Positions 20,217 to 27,805 of a stretch of DNA of 64,000 nt are shown here, piece after piece (within the stretch, counting starts at the first letter, position 1; each line of letters begins with the position of its first letter). The stretch spans positions 62,001 to 126,000 of the forward strand of contig NZ_JACCBI010000001.1 of assembly GCF_013407835.1 (NCBI RefSeq), read 5' to 3'. The DNA comes from Agromyces atrinae. Lineage in GTDB: Bacteria; Actinomycetota; Actinomycetes; Actinomycetales; Microbacteriaceae. The notes under the pieces were generated by a model. It searched no databases. It was not told the origin of the DNA and saw only the letters and a program-made list of their open reading frames with translations. A program made the translations under genes and the position numbers.

Positions 20217-21940
20217 GCTTCCACTCCCAACTGCGAGTCGACGATCTGTTTATAGGTCTCGCTCGTCTCGAGCAGTTGCTCGTGCGTTCCGAGCCCGACC
20301 ATGCGGCCGTCGTCGAGCACGACGATCTGGTCGGCGTCGGTGATCGTGGAGACGCGCTGTGCGACGACGATCTTCGTGACCTCGGGGAGCTCGCGCCAGA
20401 GCGCCTGGCGGAGGCGGGCGTCGGTCGTGAGGTCGAGCGCCGAGAACGAGTCGTCGAAGACGAGGACGTCGGGACGGTGCACGATCGCGCGGGCGATCGC
20501 GAGGCGCTGGCGCTGACCGCCCGAGACGTTCGTACCGCCCTGGGAGATGCGCGCGTCGAGCCCGCCCTCCATCGCCTCGACGAAGTCACGGCCCTGGGCG
20601 ACCTCGAGAGCGTGCCACAGGTCGGCGTCGGTCGCGTCCTCGCGGCCGAAGCGCAGGTTCGACGCGACGGTACCGGTGAAGAGGAAGGGGCGCTGGGGCA
20701 CGAGGCCGATCGTCGTCCACAGTCGGTCGAGGTCGGCCTGGCGCACATCGACGCCGCCGACCGCGACGGAACCGGCGGTGACGTCGAAGAGGCGGGGGAT
20801 GAGCGAGACGAGTGTCGTCTTGCCCGCGCCGGTCGATCCGACGATGGCGACGGTCTGACCGCGAGCCGCGTCGAACGTGATGCCTTCGAGCACGGGGTGC
20901 TCGGCACCCGGGTAGGTGAAGGTCGCGTCGCGGAACGCGACGGTACCGGGAGCGGGGAACTCGGTCGTCGCGTCGGCGGCCCGGGTAAGCGTCGACTCGC
21001 TCGCGAGCACCTCGCCGATGCGCTCGGCCGAGACGGCGGCGCGCGGGATCATGATCGTCATGAAGCTCGCCATGAGCACACCCATGAGGATCTGGCCCAC
21101 GTACTGCATGAATGCGAAGAGCGTTCCGATCTCGACCTGGCCGGCGTCCACCTGGATTCCGCCGAACCAGATGACGCCCACGACCGTGACGTTCAGCACG
21201 AGCATCGCGAGCGGGAAGAGGAGGACGAACAGCGAACCGACCTTGCGGCCGACGACCATGATGTCGTGGTTCGCGACGCTGAAGCGCTCGGCCTCGATGG
21301 GCTCGCGCACGAACGCGCGGACGACGCGGATGCCCGTGAGCTGTTCGCGCATGATGCGGTTGACCGCGTCGAGCTTCTTCTGGAAGCTGCGAAAGAGGGG
21401 CACCATGCGGCTGATGATGAGTCCGGCGACGACGAGGAGCGACGGCACCGAGACACCGATGAGCCAACTCAGACCGACATCCTGCTGGAGCGCCATGATG
21501 ACACCGCCGATCGCGAGGAGCGGCGCCGTGACGAGCATCGTCGCGCCCATCATCGCGAGCATCTGCACCTGCTGCACGTCGTTCGTGTTGCGCGTGATGA
21601 GCGAGCCGGGGCCGAACTGCGAGACCTCGCGCTCGGAGAAGGCGCTGACCTTCTCGTAGACGTCGAGGCGGATGTCGCGGCCGGCCTGCATCGCGGCGCG
21701 CGCAGCGAAGAACGTCGCGATGATCGAGCACGTGATCTGACCGAGCGAGATCGCGAGCATGAGGCTGCCCGTCGACCAGATGAACTCGGTGTCGCCGCGG
21801 GCGACGCCCTGGTCGATGATGTTCGCGTTGAGGCGGGGAAGGTAGAGCGACGCCATCGCGGAGAGGAACTGGAAGACGAGGACGCCGACGAGGAGCCAGC
21901 GATATCGCTTCAGATAACGGACGAGGAGTTTTCCGAGCAC
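20213..21940 (-). CDS. ABC exporter half-transporter, degenerate NBD
   Basis: Partner half of a heterodimeric ABC exporter, 575 residues: six membrane helices, then an ATPase with GSTGAGKTTLV (Walker A) and canonical VSGGQRQR. Its Walker B is VLVFDDSFSALD, with Asp replacing the catalytic Glu. The GTG at 21940 matches the family N-terminus (LGKLLVRYLKRYRW). The frame continues upstream to an ATG at 22066, which would add 42 residues of low-complexity, Arg/Pro-rich sequence, and neither start has a good Shine-Dalgarno. It is the first gene of a two-gene operon coupled by ATGA. Confidence 0.88.
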   Translation of the reverse strand: MLGKLLVRYLKRYRWLLVGVLVFQFLSAMASLYLPRLNANIIDQGVARGDTEFIWSTGSLMLAISLGQITCSIIATFFAARAAMQAGRDIRLDVYEKVSAFSEREVSQFGPGSLITRNTNDVQQVQMLAMMGATMLVTAPLLAIGGVIMALQQDVGLSWLIGVSVPSLLVVAGLIISRMVPLFRSFQKKLDAVNRIMREQLTGIRVVRAFVREPIEAERFSVANHDIMVVGRKVGSLFVLLFPLAMLVLNVTVVGVIWFGGIQVDAGQVEIGTLFAFMQYVGQILMGVLMASFMTIMIPRAAVSAERIGEVLASESTLTRAADATTEFPAPGTVAFRDATFTYPGAEHPVLEGITFDAARGQTVAIVGSTGAGKTTLVSLIPRLFDVTAGSVAVGGVDVRQADLDRLWTTIGLVPQRPFLFTGTVASNLRFGREDATDADLWHALEVAQGRDFVEAMEGGLDARISQGGTNVSGGQRQRLAIARAIVHRPDVLVFDDSFSALDLTTDARLRQALWRELPEVTKIVVAQRVSTITDADQIVVLDDGRMVGLGTHEQLLETSETYKQIVDSQLGVEA

Positions 21941-22106
21941 GAGCGGTCTTTCGAGAGGAGTTGCGGGGAGGGCTGAGGCGGAACGGTCGCCCGCGCAGCG
22001 GGCGGGGCGGCGGTGCCGCTCGGGGGACGGGATCGACCTCGTCAGACTACGAGCATCCTCCGACATGCGCGTCCGTCGGAAGGTGGAGATCGATACGGAG
22101 CATTAG

Positions 22107-22135
22107 AGCATTCCACCGCGGTCGCGGAGAGTCAA
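22107..22135 (-). promoter_or_regulatory. Possible promoter of the ABC exporter operon
   Basis: Minus strand TTGACT (22135-22130), 17-bp spacer, AATGCT (22112-22107). It would give a leader of roughly 160 nt before the GTG at 21940. Confidence 0.35.
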
Positions 22136-22189
22136 CCCGATCGCGGACATCCGTCGGCTGCAAGAATCGACTCGGGCGAAGGAGAGAGC

Positions 22190-22888
22190 ATGACGCAGGC
22201 ACGTGACGGCTGGCTGGCTTCGGAAGACGGGCCGGAGTATCCGCCCGAGCCCTGGTATCTGGGCGGTGACTTCGCGGGCAGCGCGTTCCTCGTGCCGCCC
22301 GACCGCCTGCCGGCCGGCACCCGCGACGCGATCCCGGCACGGCACGAACTCGTCACGGTCGGCGGGCGAGCGCTCGTCGGCGTGACCTTCGTGCACTACG
22401 GCACGAGCGGCGTGCTGTCGTACGAGGAGCTGCTCGTCGCGGCCGTCGTGAGACGCGGTGCGCGGCTTCATGTGAGCATCCCGAGCATCTGGGTCGACAG
22501 TCCCGAGTCGCGAGCGGGCGGCCGGGCGCTCTGGTCGATCCCGAAAGGCCTGGGCGACTTCACGCGCCGCGAGCGACCGAACGGCATCGTCTCGACATCG
22601 CTCAGCGTCGACGGTTCGCCCGTTGCCTCCCTCGACGCAGAGCCGCGGCGCGTCGGTTCCCGTGCACTGAACGTCCCCCTCACGACCGCTCAACGTCTCG
22701 ACGGGCGCTCCGTGATCGCGACGAACGTCATCCTCGGTCGGATCGGCGGCGCGCGGACGCGCTGGACGTTCGCCCCTGACGGTCCGCTCGGAGGTCTCGC
22801 GGGCCTCCGACCACTCGCCAACTTCTCCATCGCCGATGCCGCCGTTATCTTCGGCAATCGGGTGCGACGCGGCGGAGCGGTGTCATGA
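22190..22888 (+). CDS. Acetoacetate decarboxylase-like protein
   Basis: 232 residues of the acetoacetate decarboxylase superfamily. The mid-protein stretch SYEELLVAAVVRRGARLHVSIP and the Gly-rich turn ALWSIPKGLGDF follow the family layout. Canonical decarboxylases carry a Schiff-base Lys in a Glu-Lys pair. Here a Lys occurs in IPKGLG but I cannot confirm that it is equivalent, so catalytic activity is not assured. Shine-Dalgarno GAAGGAGA precedes the ATG. The stop overlaps the next gene's ATG, so it is coupled to a short-chain dehydrogenase. The pair may process a beta-keto acid or a cyclic ketone. Confidence 0.7.
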   Translation: MTQARDGWLASEDGPEYPPEPWYLGGDFAGSAFLVPPDRLPAGTRDAIPARHELVTVGGRALVGVTFVHYGTSGVLSYEELLVAAVVRRGARLHVSIPSIWVDSPESRAGGRALWSIPKGLGDFTRRERPNGIVSTSLSVDGSPVASLDAEPRRVGSRALNVPLTTAQRLDGRSVIATNVILGRIGGARTRWTFAPDGPLGGLAGLRPLANFSIADAAVIFGNRVRRGGAVS

Positions 22889-23721
22889 GCTCCGCCGTGT
22901 CATCCGGTCGCGGAGGGGTCGCCGTCGTCACCGGCTCGGCTCGCGGCATCGGGCTCGCGATCGTCCGCGAACTCCGCCGCGTCGGCTATCGCGCCGTCGT
23001 CTGCGACCTCGACCTCGAGGCGAGCCGCGCGGCCGCCGCGTCGATCGGCACCGATGTTCCCGCCTTCGCCGTCGACGTGAGCGACGCCGACTCGCTCGAT
23101 GCGCTCGTCGCCGACGTCGAGCGCGAGGTCGGCCCGATCGAGGTGTGGGTCAACAACGCGGGAGTCATGCCGACGGGGCGCTTCCTCGACTCGCCGCGTG
23201 AGCGCACCGACATCGTCATCGACGTCGACTTCCGCGGAGTGGTGGATGCCACGCGCTCGGTGCTTCCCGGAATGATCGAGCGGGGGCACGGATGCCTCGT
23301 GAACATCGCGAGCGCGACGGGCACCAAGCCGATGGCCGGGCTCGCCGTCTACTCGGGAGCGAAGGCCGCGGTGATCGCGTTCTCGACGGCCCTCCGCCGT
23401 GAGCTCCGCCACACGGGTGTCGGCGTGTCCGTCATCCTGCCGTACCTCGCGGCGACGCCGATGGGAGCGGGCATCACGGCTCAGCGCGGATTCTCGCCGG
23501 TGACCGCCGAGCAGGTCGCCGCCCGCGTCCTGAAGGCGATCACGCGCGGCACGCTCATCTCTTACGTGCCCGCGAGCCTCAAGCTCGGCGCCGCCGTGTT
23601 CACTGCTCTACCGATCCGGGTGCAGGACTGGCTCGACGACATCCTCGACTCGGACAGCATCGGCCTCGGCGGCGACTCCGCAGCTCGGGCCGCGTACGCC
23701 GCCGAGGTCGATCGGGACTGA
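22885..23721 (+). CDS. Short-chain dehydrogenase/reductase
   Basis: Classical SDR of 278 residues, NAD(P)-dependent, cytosolic. It shows the cofactor motif TGSARGIG (residues 16-23), DVSDADS, NNAG, a Ser in the NIASATGT strand, and YSGAK with catalytic Tyr and Lys. The C-terminal 60 residues (VPASLKLGAAVFTALPIRVQDWLDD) resemble those of SDRs acting on long or hydrophobic substrates. ATG overlaps the stop of the acetoacetate-decarboxylase-like gene. Substrate not determinable. Confidence 0.9.
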   Translation: MSSAVSSGRGGVAVVTGSARGIGLAIVRELRRVGYRAVVCDLDLEASRAAAASIGTDVPAFAVDVSDADSLDALVADVEREVGPIEVWVNNAGVMPTGRFLDSPRERTDIVIDVDFRGVVDATRSVLPGMIERGHGCLVNIASATGTKPMAGLAVYSGAKAAVIAFSTALRRELRHTGVGVSVILPYLAATPMGAGITAQRGFSPVTAEQVAARVLKAITRGTLISYVPASLKLGAAVFTALPIRVQDWLDDILDSDSIGLGGDSAARAAYAAEVDRD

Positions 23722-23742
23722 TCGGCTCTCGCCGAGCCCGCG

Positions 23743-24582
23743 TCAGCTCGCGAGGAAGGCGAGCAGGTGACTGTTCCACTCGTCCTTGTGCGAGACGGTG
23801 ACGCCGTGCGGCGCGCCCTCGATCACGACGAGACGGCTGCCCGCGATCGCCTGCGCCGTGCGGGCGCCGCTCGCTTCGAGCGGCACGATCGAGTCGGCGT
23901 CGCCGTGGATGACGAGGGTCGGCACATCGATCTTCGCGAGGTCGTCGCGGAAGTCGGTCGTCGCGAAGGCGACCGTGCAGTCGAGTGTGCCCTTCGGCGA
24001 CGCTCCCGCGGCGAGGTAGGCGTGGTAGTCGATCTGCGCGTCGCTCACGAGCGGCGCGTCGCCGCCCTCGGGCGTGAAGAAGCCGCGCAGGAAGTCGGCG
24101 AGGAACTTCGGCCGGTCACCCGTGAGGCCGTCGTGGAACCAGTTGGCGAGGTCGTCGTCGACGGCACCGTCGGGGTTGTCGTCGCTCTTCCAGAGATAGG
24201 GCGGAACGGCGCTCGCGAAGACGACCTGGGCGAGACGCGCGGTGCCGTACGTGCCGGCGTAGCGCGCGACCTCGCCGCCGCCCATCGAGAAACCGACGAG
24301 CGTCGCGTCGGTGACGTCGAGCTCGGTCAGGAGCGCATCGAGGTCGGCTGCGAACGTGTCATAGTCATAGCCCTCCCACGGCTGCGACGATTCGCCGAAT
24401 CCGCGACGGTCGTACGTGATCACGCGGTATCCGGCGTCGACGAGGTCGGGGACCTGACCTTCCCAGGCGCGTCCGCTGAGCGGCCAGCCGTGGATGAGGA
24501 CGACGGGGCGGCCCGTTCCCGCGTCGGTGTAGTGCAGTTCGACGTCAGGGCGGTCGCCATCGGAAATCGTGATGCTGGGCAT
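23743..24582 (-). CDS. Alpha/beta hydrolase (non-haem chloroperoxidase-like)
   Basis: 279-residue alpha/beta hydrolase of the cofactor-free chloroperoxidase/esterase group, cytosolic. Oxyanion motif HGWPLSG, nucleophile elbow GFSMGGGE, acid in HGDADSIVPL and catalytic His in GAPHGVTVSH are all present. YDRRGFGESS is typical. Shine-Dalgarno AAGGAG lies just upstream of the ATG. It is transcribed alone, divergent from the DnaQ-like gene over 156 bp. Such enzymes often show promiscuous perhydrolase or esterase activity, and the natural substrate is unknown. Confidence 0.9.
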   Translation of the reverse strand: MPSITISDGDRPDVELHYTDAGTGRPVVLIHGWPLSGRAWEGQVPDLVDAGYRVITYDRRGFGESSQPWEGYDYDTFAADLDALLTELDVTDATLVGFSMGGGEVARYAGTYGTARLAQVVFASAVPPYLWKSDDNPDGAVDDDLANWFHDGLTGDRPKFLADFLRGFFTPEGGDAPLVSDAQIDYHAYLAAGASPKGTLDCTVAFATTDFRDDLAKIDVPTLVIHGDADSIVPLEASGARTAQAIAGSRLVVIEGAPHGVTVSHKDEWNSHLLAFLAS

Positions 24583-24738
24583 GGGAGCTCCTTCTGATCG
24601 GGTTCTCCAGTCGAACAGAGTCTCGGTGCGGTGTCGATGGGGTTGACAGAGCGGCTGTCCCCTGAATGCGGGCGGGCGCGATTCGGCGGCCTCCCCGTAC
24701 TCTCGGCGGCGGGGTTCAGAGATGAGCGGGGGAGCAAC

Positions 24739-25959
24739 ATGGCAGGTCCGGGCTATGCAGTGATCGATGTCGAGACGACCGGTTTCGTCGCGGAGAGGCA
24801 CGATCGCATCGTCGAGATCGCGGTCGTCCACGTCGACGCGGGCGGGGCGGTGACGGGCTCGTGGGAGACGCTGCTCAATCCCCACCGCGACCTCGGGGCG
24901 CAGCACATCCACGGCATTCGCGCGAGGGACGTCCTCGATGCGCCCGACTTCAGCGACATCGCGAGCGATCTGATCGATCTGCTGTCGGGTCGTGTGCTCG
25001 TGGCCCACAACGCCGCATTCGACAGTCGGTTCCTTTACGCGGAGTTCTCGCGCGCAGGCTTCGATGTGGAGGAGGAGCTCCCTTGCCTGTGCACCATGCG
25101 GCTCGCGGCCGACATCATCCCGGGATCGGGACGGTCGCTCGCGGATTGCTGCGCGGCCTTCGACATCGAGCTCGATGGAGCCCACCGTGCACTCGTCGAT
25201 GCGCAGGCCACCGCCCGGCTGCTGGGGGAGTACATCGCGGCGACCGACGCCGGATTCTGGCATCCCTATCTCGACCGCGCCGCGAGCGGTCGATGGCTGT
25301 CCGCTACGTCTTCTTCGGATGTGGGGACACGGTGGCGGGCGCGGGGGTCGGACGCGACCGCTCCCGAGGACTTTCTCACCCGCATCGTCGAGCGCATGCC
25401 GGATCTCTCCGGTCCGACCGAACACCGCGAGTATCTGGCCCTCCTCGATCAGTGTCTGCTCGACCGGCACTTGTCCGTGCACGAGTCGAACGAGCTGGTG
25501 CGCCGAGCCGACGTTCTCGGGGTGTCCCGCTCGACGTGTCAGAGACTGCATCGTGAGTACTTCGACCTGCTCGTCTCCGTCGCGTGGTCGGACGGAGTGC
25601 TCGACACGAACGAGATCGCGGACCTCGCGTCGGTCGCGCAGTTGCTCTCTCTGCCTGCTGAGGTCGTCACGACGGCCTTGGTGTCTCGGCCGTCGGTCAC
25701 CGTCGCGGACTCCGCGCCGTCGGCGTTCGCGCTGACGCCCGGCGACGTCGTCGTGATCACCGGTGAGTTGTCGCGCCCTCGCGACGACTGGCACGCCGAG
25801 CTGGTGATCCGCGGATTCGTCCCACGCCCGGCGATCACGAAGGCCGTCACCCTCGTCGTCGCCGCCGACCCTGACTCGTTGTCGGGAAAGGCTCGAAAGG
25901 CGCGCGACTACGGAATCCCGATCGTCGACGAAGCGGGTCTCGTTCGCCTGCTGTCGTGA
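24739..25959 (+). CDS. DnaQ-family 3'-5' exonuclease with C-terminal BRCT domain
   Basis: 406 residues. The N-terminal 170 residues form a DEDDh exonuclease: Asp and Glu in VIDVETTGF, Asp in VLVAHNAAFDSRFL, and His with Asp in HRALVDAQAT. A middle region of about 130 residues (LLDQCLLDRHLSVHESNELVRRA, then VSVAWSDGVLDTNE) looks TerB-like. The last 75 residues resemble a BRCT module (GDVVVITGELSRPRDDW, then an ARDYGIPIVDEAGLVRLL end), as in NAD-dependent ligase. The ATG follows GGGGGAGC. It probably trims 3' ends during DNA repair. The third-domain assignment is by eye. Confidence 0.85.
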   Translation: MAGPGYAVIDVETTGFVAERHDRIVEIAVVHVDAGGAVTGSWETLLNPHRDLGAQHIHGIRARDVLDAPDFSDIASDLIDLLSGRVLVAHNAAFDSRFLYAEFSRAGFDVEEELPCLCTMRLAADIIPGSGRSLADCCAAFDIELDGAHRALVDAQATARLLGEYIAATDAGFWHPYLDRAASGRWLSATSSSDVGTRWRARGSDATAPEDFLTRIVERMPDLSGPTEHREYLALLDQCLLDRHLSVHESNELVRRADVLGVSRSTCQRLHREYFDLLVSVAWSDGVLDTNEIADLASVAQLLSLPAEVVTTALVSRPSVTVADSAPSAFALTPGDVVVITGELSRPRDDWHAELVIRGFVPRPAITKAVTLVVAADPDSLSGKARKARDYGIPIVDEAGLVRLLS

Positions 25960-25999
25960 TTCGAGCCGGGATGTCGCACGTCTCGGCCACACTGAGCGC

Positions 26000-26368
26000 A
26001 TGGCTTCCCCTTCGATTCCCCTCACCATCGACTACATCGAGATCTCCGTCACCGACATGGCCGCCGCGCAGGCTTTCTACGGCGCGGCGTTCGGGTGGCA
26101 GTTCACCGCGTACGGCGACGCGTATGCCGGCATTCGCACGGCTGCAGAGTCGGGCGGAGACGAGGCCGGCGGGCTCGCGCTCGCCGACTCCGTGGTGCGC
26201 GGCGGGCCGCTCGTCTTGCTCTACAGCGACGACCTCGACGCGACCGTCCGCGCGGTGACGGATGCCGGTGGCGAGGTCGTCAACGGACCGTACGAGTTCC
26301 CCGGCGGACGACGATTCCACTTCCTCGACCCGAGCGGCAACGAGCTCGGCGTCTGGGCAACGTCGTAG
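26000..26368 (+). CDS. VOC/glyoxalase-family protein
   Basis: 122-residue vicinal-oxygen-chelate protein with two beta-alpha-beta-beta-beta halves: YIEISVTDMAAAQAFYGAAFGW in the first and LDATVRAVTDAGGEVVNGPYEFPGG then FHFLDPSGNELGVW in the second. This is the small 'bleomycin resistance/glyoxalase-like' type whose ligand is usually unknown. There is no good Shine-Dalgarno. CACACT 6 nt before the ATG is a weak leaderless signal. Convergent with the next gene. Confidence 0.88.
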   Translation: MASPSIPLTIDYIEISVTDMAAAQAFYGAAFGWQFTAYGDAYAGIRTAAESGGDEAGGLALADSVVRGGPLVLLYSDDLDATVRAVTDAGGEVVNGPYEFPGGRRFHFLDPSGNELGVWATS

Positions 26369-26389
26369 TCGGAATCTCCGCCGGGTGGG

Positions 26390-26818
26390 TCAGCGGGACA
26401 GGATGACGACGTGCGATTCGTCGACAGGGGCTGAGGTGTGCTCGTGCGTGATGAGCCACGCATCATCTCTCTTCTCGATGACCCACGTCAGGCGGTTCAG
26501 CATCGACCGTGGGGTGCCGTCGGCATCGGTCGACGCGTAAGCGACGTAGCCGTCGGCCACGACGACGCCCGAACCCCTGGTTCCCCGAATCGTCAGGTCC
26601 TCGAACGAGACGTGCACGGCGCCGCCGTCGATCGAGTCGAACCAGGCGGTGATCTGCCGTGTCCACGCATCGACGCCCTCGAACGACCACTCGGTCCACA
26701 GGTCGAAGACGCGAACGTCGGGCGCGTAGAGGGCGAGCAGGGCCTCAACATCCTGAGCTGCGACGGCCTCGATGTAGCTGTCGGTGATCGCTTCGACGAC
26801 CTCGGATTCGTGCGTCAT
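26390..26818 (-). CDS. SnoaL/NTF2-like protein (DUF4440 type)
   Basis: 142 residues with the cone-shaped NTF2 fold pattern: an N-terminal helix (AITDSYIEAVAAQDVEALLALYAPDV without break), then strands ending in WLITHEHTSAPV. SnoaL-like proteins act as small hydrolases, cyclases or ketosteroid-isomerase homologues. No catalytic assignment can be made here. It is a single gene, convergent with the VOC gene and divergent from the DUF429 gene. Confidence 0.8.
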   Translation of the reverse strand: MTHESEVVEAITDSYIEAVAAQDVEALLALYAPDVRVFDLWTEWSFEGVDAWTRQITAWFDSIDGGAVHVSFEDLTIRGTRGSGVVVADGYVAYASTDADGTPRSMLNRLTWVIEKRDDAWLITHEHTSAPVDESHVVILSR

Positions 26819-26884
26819 GATCGACTCCCTTCGAGCGCGGTGAGTCGACGCTACTCTGCTGCCCTGCCGACGTCACGGGTCATT

Positions 26885-26890
26885 TAGGCT
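26885..26890 (+). promoter_or_regulatory. -10 hexamer of leaderless DUF429 transcript
   Basis: TAGGCT ends 7 nt before GTG 26898. It is the same hexamer used before several other genes in the window. Confidence 0.5.
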
Positions 26891-26897
26891 CGCGGGT

Positions 26898-27692
26898 GTG
26901 GGCGATCACGATGAGGGGATGACGGTGCGAGCGGTCAAAACGGCGGGCATCGACCTCGCCGCATCCGCGCCCGGCACCGCTCTCGCGATCATCGAGTGGG
27001 GCGAGTGGGGTGCGCGACTGTCATCCGTCGACGTCGGCGTGGGCGACGGCGAGATCGTCACCGCGGTCGCAGACTGCGCGATGGTCGGGATCGACTGCGC
27101 GCTCGGCTGGCCCGACGACTTCGTGGAATTCGTCGGGCGGCATGCCCGAGGTGAGCGTGTCGACCAGTCTCACGATGAGGGCATTGCGTGGCGCCGACGC
27201 CTCGCCTACCGCGAGACCGATCGTGACATCCATGCGCGCACCGGCAAGCTGCCGTTGAGCGTGGCGGCCGACCGACTCGGGTTGACGGCCATGCACTGCG
27301 TGGTTCTCCTCGATCTGCTGGGTGAGCAACGCGGGGGAGCGGTCGATCGCTCGGGCCGAGGGGGAGTCGTCGAGGTCTACCCGGGCGCGACCCTGCGCGT
27401 GTGGGGATTCGAGCGTCGCGGATACAAGAAGGATGCCGGGGTGCGTGACGCACTCCTCGCATCGATCGAGGTCGACGCGCCGTGGCTCGATCTCGCAGGG
27501 CACCGCGAACGGCTCCTCTCGTCGGATGACGCATTCGACGCGTTCATCGCGGCGCTCGCCGCGCGGGCGCATGAACGAGGGTTGACGCCGCCGATTCCGC
27601 GCGAGCACGAAGACCGGGCGTCACGCGAAGGCTGGATCGCTGTGCCGGAGGGCCGACTCGCGGATCTGGGGCCAGCGCGCGAGATGGTGTGA
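26898..27692 (+). CDS. DUF429 family protein (predicted nuclease-like)
   Basis: 264 residues. RNase H-like first strand with Asp (TAGIDLAASAPGTALAII), then VGIDCALGWPDDFVEFV with a second acidic site, RETDRDIHARTG, and a distal acidic pair in SSDDAFDAFIAALAARA. This matches the DUF429 layout. The GTG at 26898 is preferred because TAGGCT lies 7 nt upstream (leaderless). An ATG at 26919 would remove seven residues. Function in the cell is not known. Confidence 0.8.
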   Translation: MGDHDEGMTVRAVKTAGIDLAASAPGTALAIIEWGEWGARLSSVDVGVGDGEIVTAVADCAMVGIDCALGWPDDFVEFVGRHARGERVDQSHDEGIAWRRRLAYRETDRDIHARTGKLPLSVAADRLGLTAMHCVVLLDLLGEQRGGAVDRSGRGGVVEVYPGATLRVWGFERRGYKKDAGVRDALLASIEVDAPWLDLAGHRERLLSSDDAFDAFIAALAARAHERGLTPPIPREHEDRASREGWIAVPEGRLADLGPAREMV

Positions 27693-27805
27693 GGTCTCTG
27701 GGCGGCTGGGGCCTTCTCCGCTGTCTACGCTTCTTCTCCTCCCCAGGGGGTCGACCGCGTGGCGTTTCCACGTCGCTTTCGTCCGCGTCGGTGGTGTCGG
27801 GGTGA

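Noticed and set aside
16151..20255. Long open frames on the strand opposite the SNF2 gene (minus, 683 codons) and opposite the ABC exporter (plus, 824 codons)
   Set aside because: They lie fully over well-conserved genes, have compositions dominated by Arg, Asp and Glu, and show no domain motif. They follow from the high GC of third codon positions.
20276..21976. 566-codon plus-strand frame opposite the ABC exporter
   Set aside because: Acidic, repetitive composition and full overlap with a clear ABC protein.
21941..22066. 42-residue N-terminal extension of the ABC exporter subunit starting at ATG 22066
   Set aside because: Arg/Pro-rich sequence unlike the family, no Shine-Dalgarno. GTG 21940 fits the family N-terminus. 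Kept only as a possible leader.
24611..24624. LexA/SOS-box-like CGAACAGAGTCTCG upstream of the DnaQ-BRCT gene
   Set aside because: Left half fits CGAAC but the right half misses GTTYG at three positions, so I do not call it.
24643..24671. TTGACA with GAATGC 17 bp on as a promoter for the DnaQ-BRCT gene
   Set aside because: The -10 is poor. The TTGACA lies inside a GACAG/CTGTC palindrome that could equally be chance.
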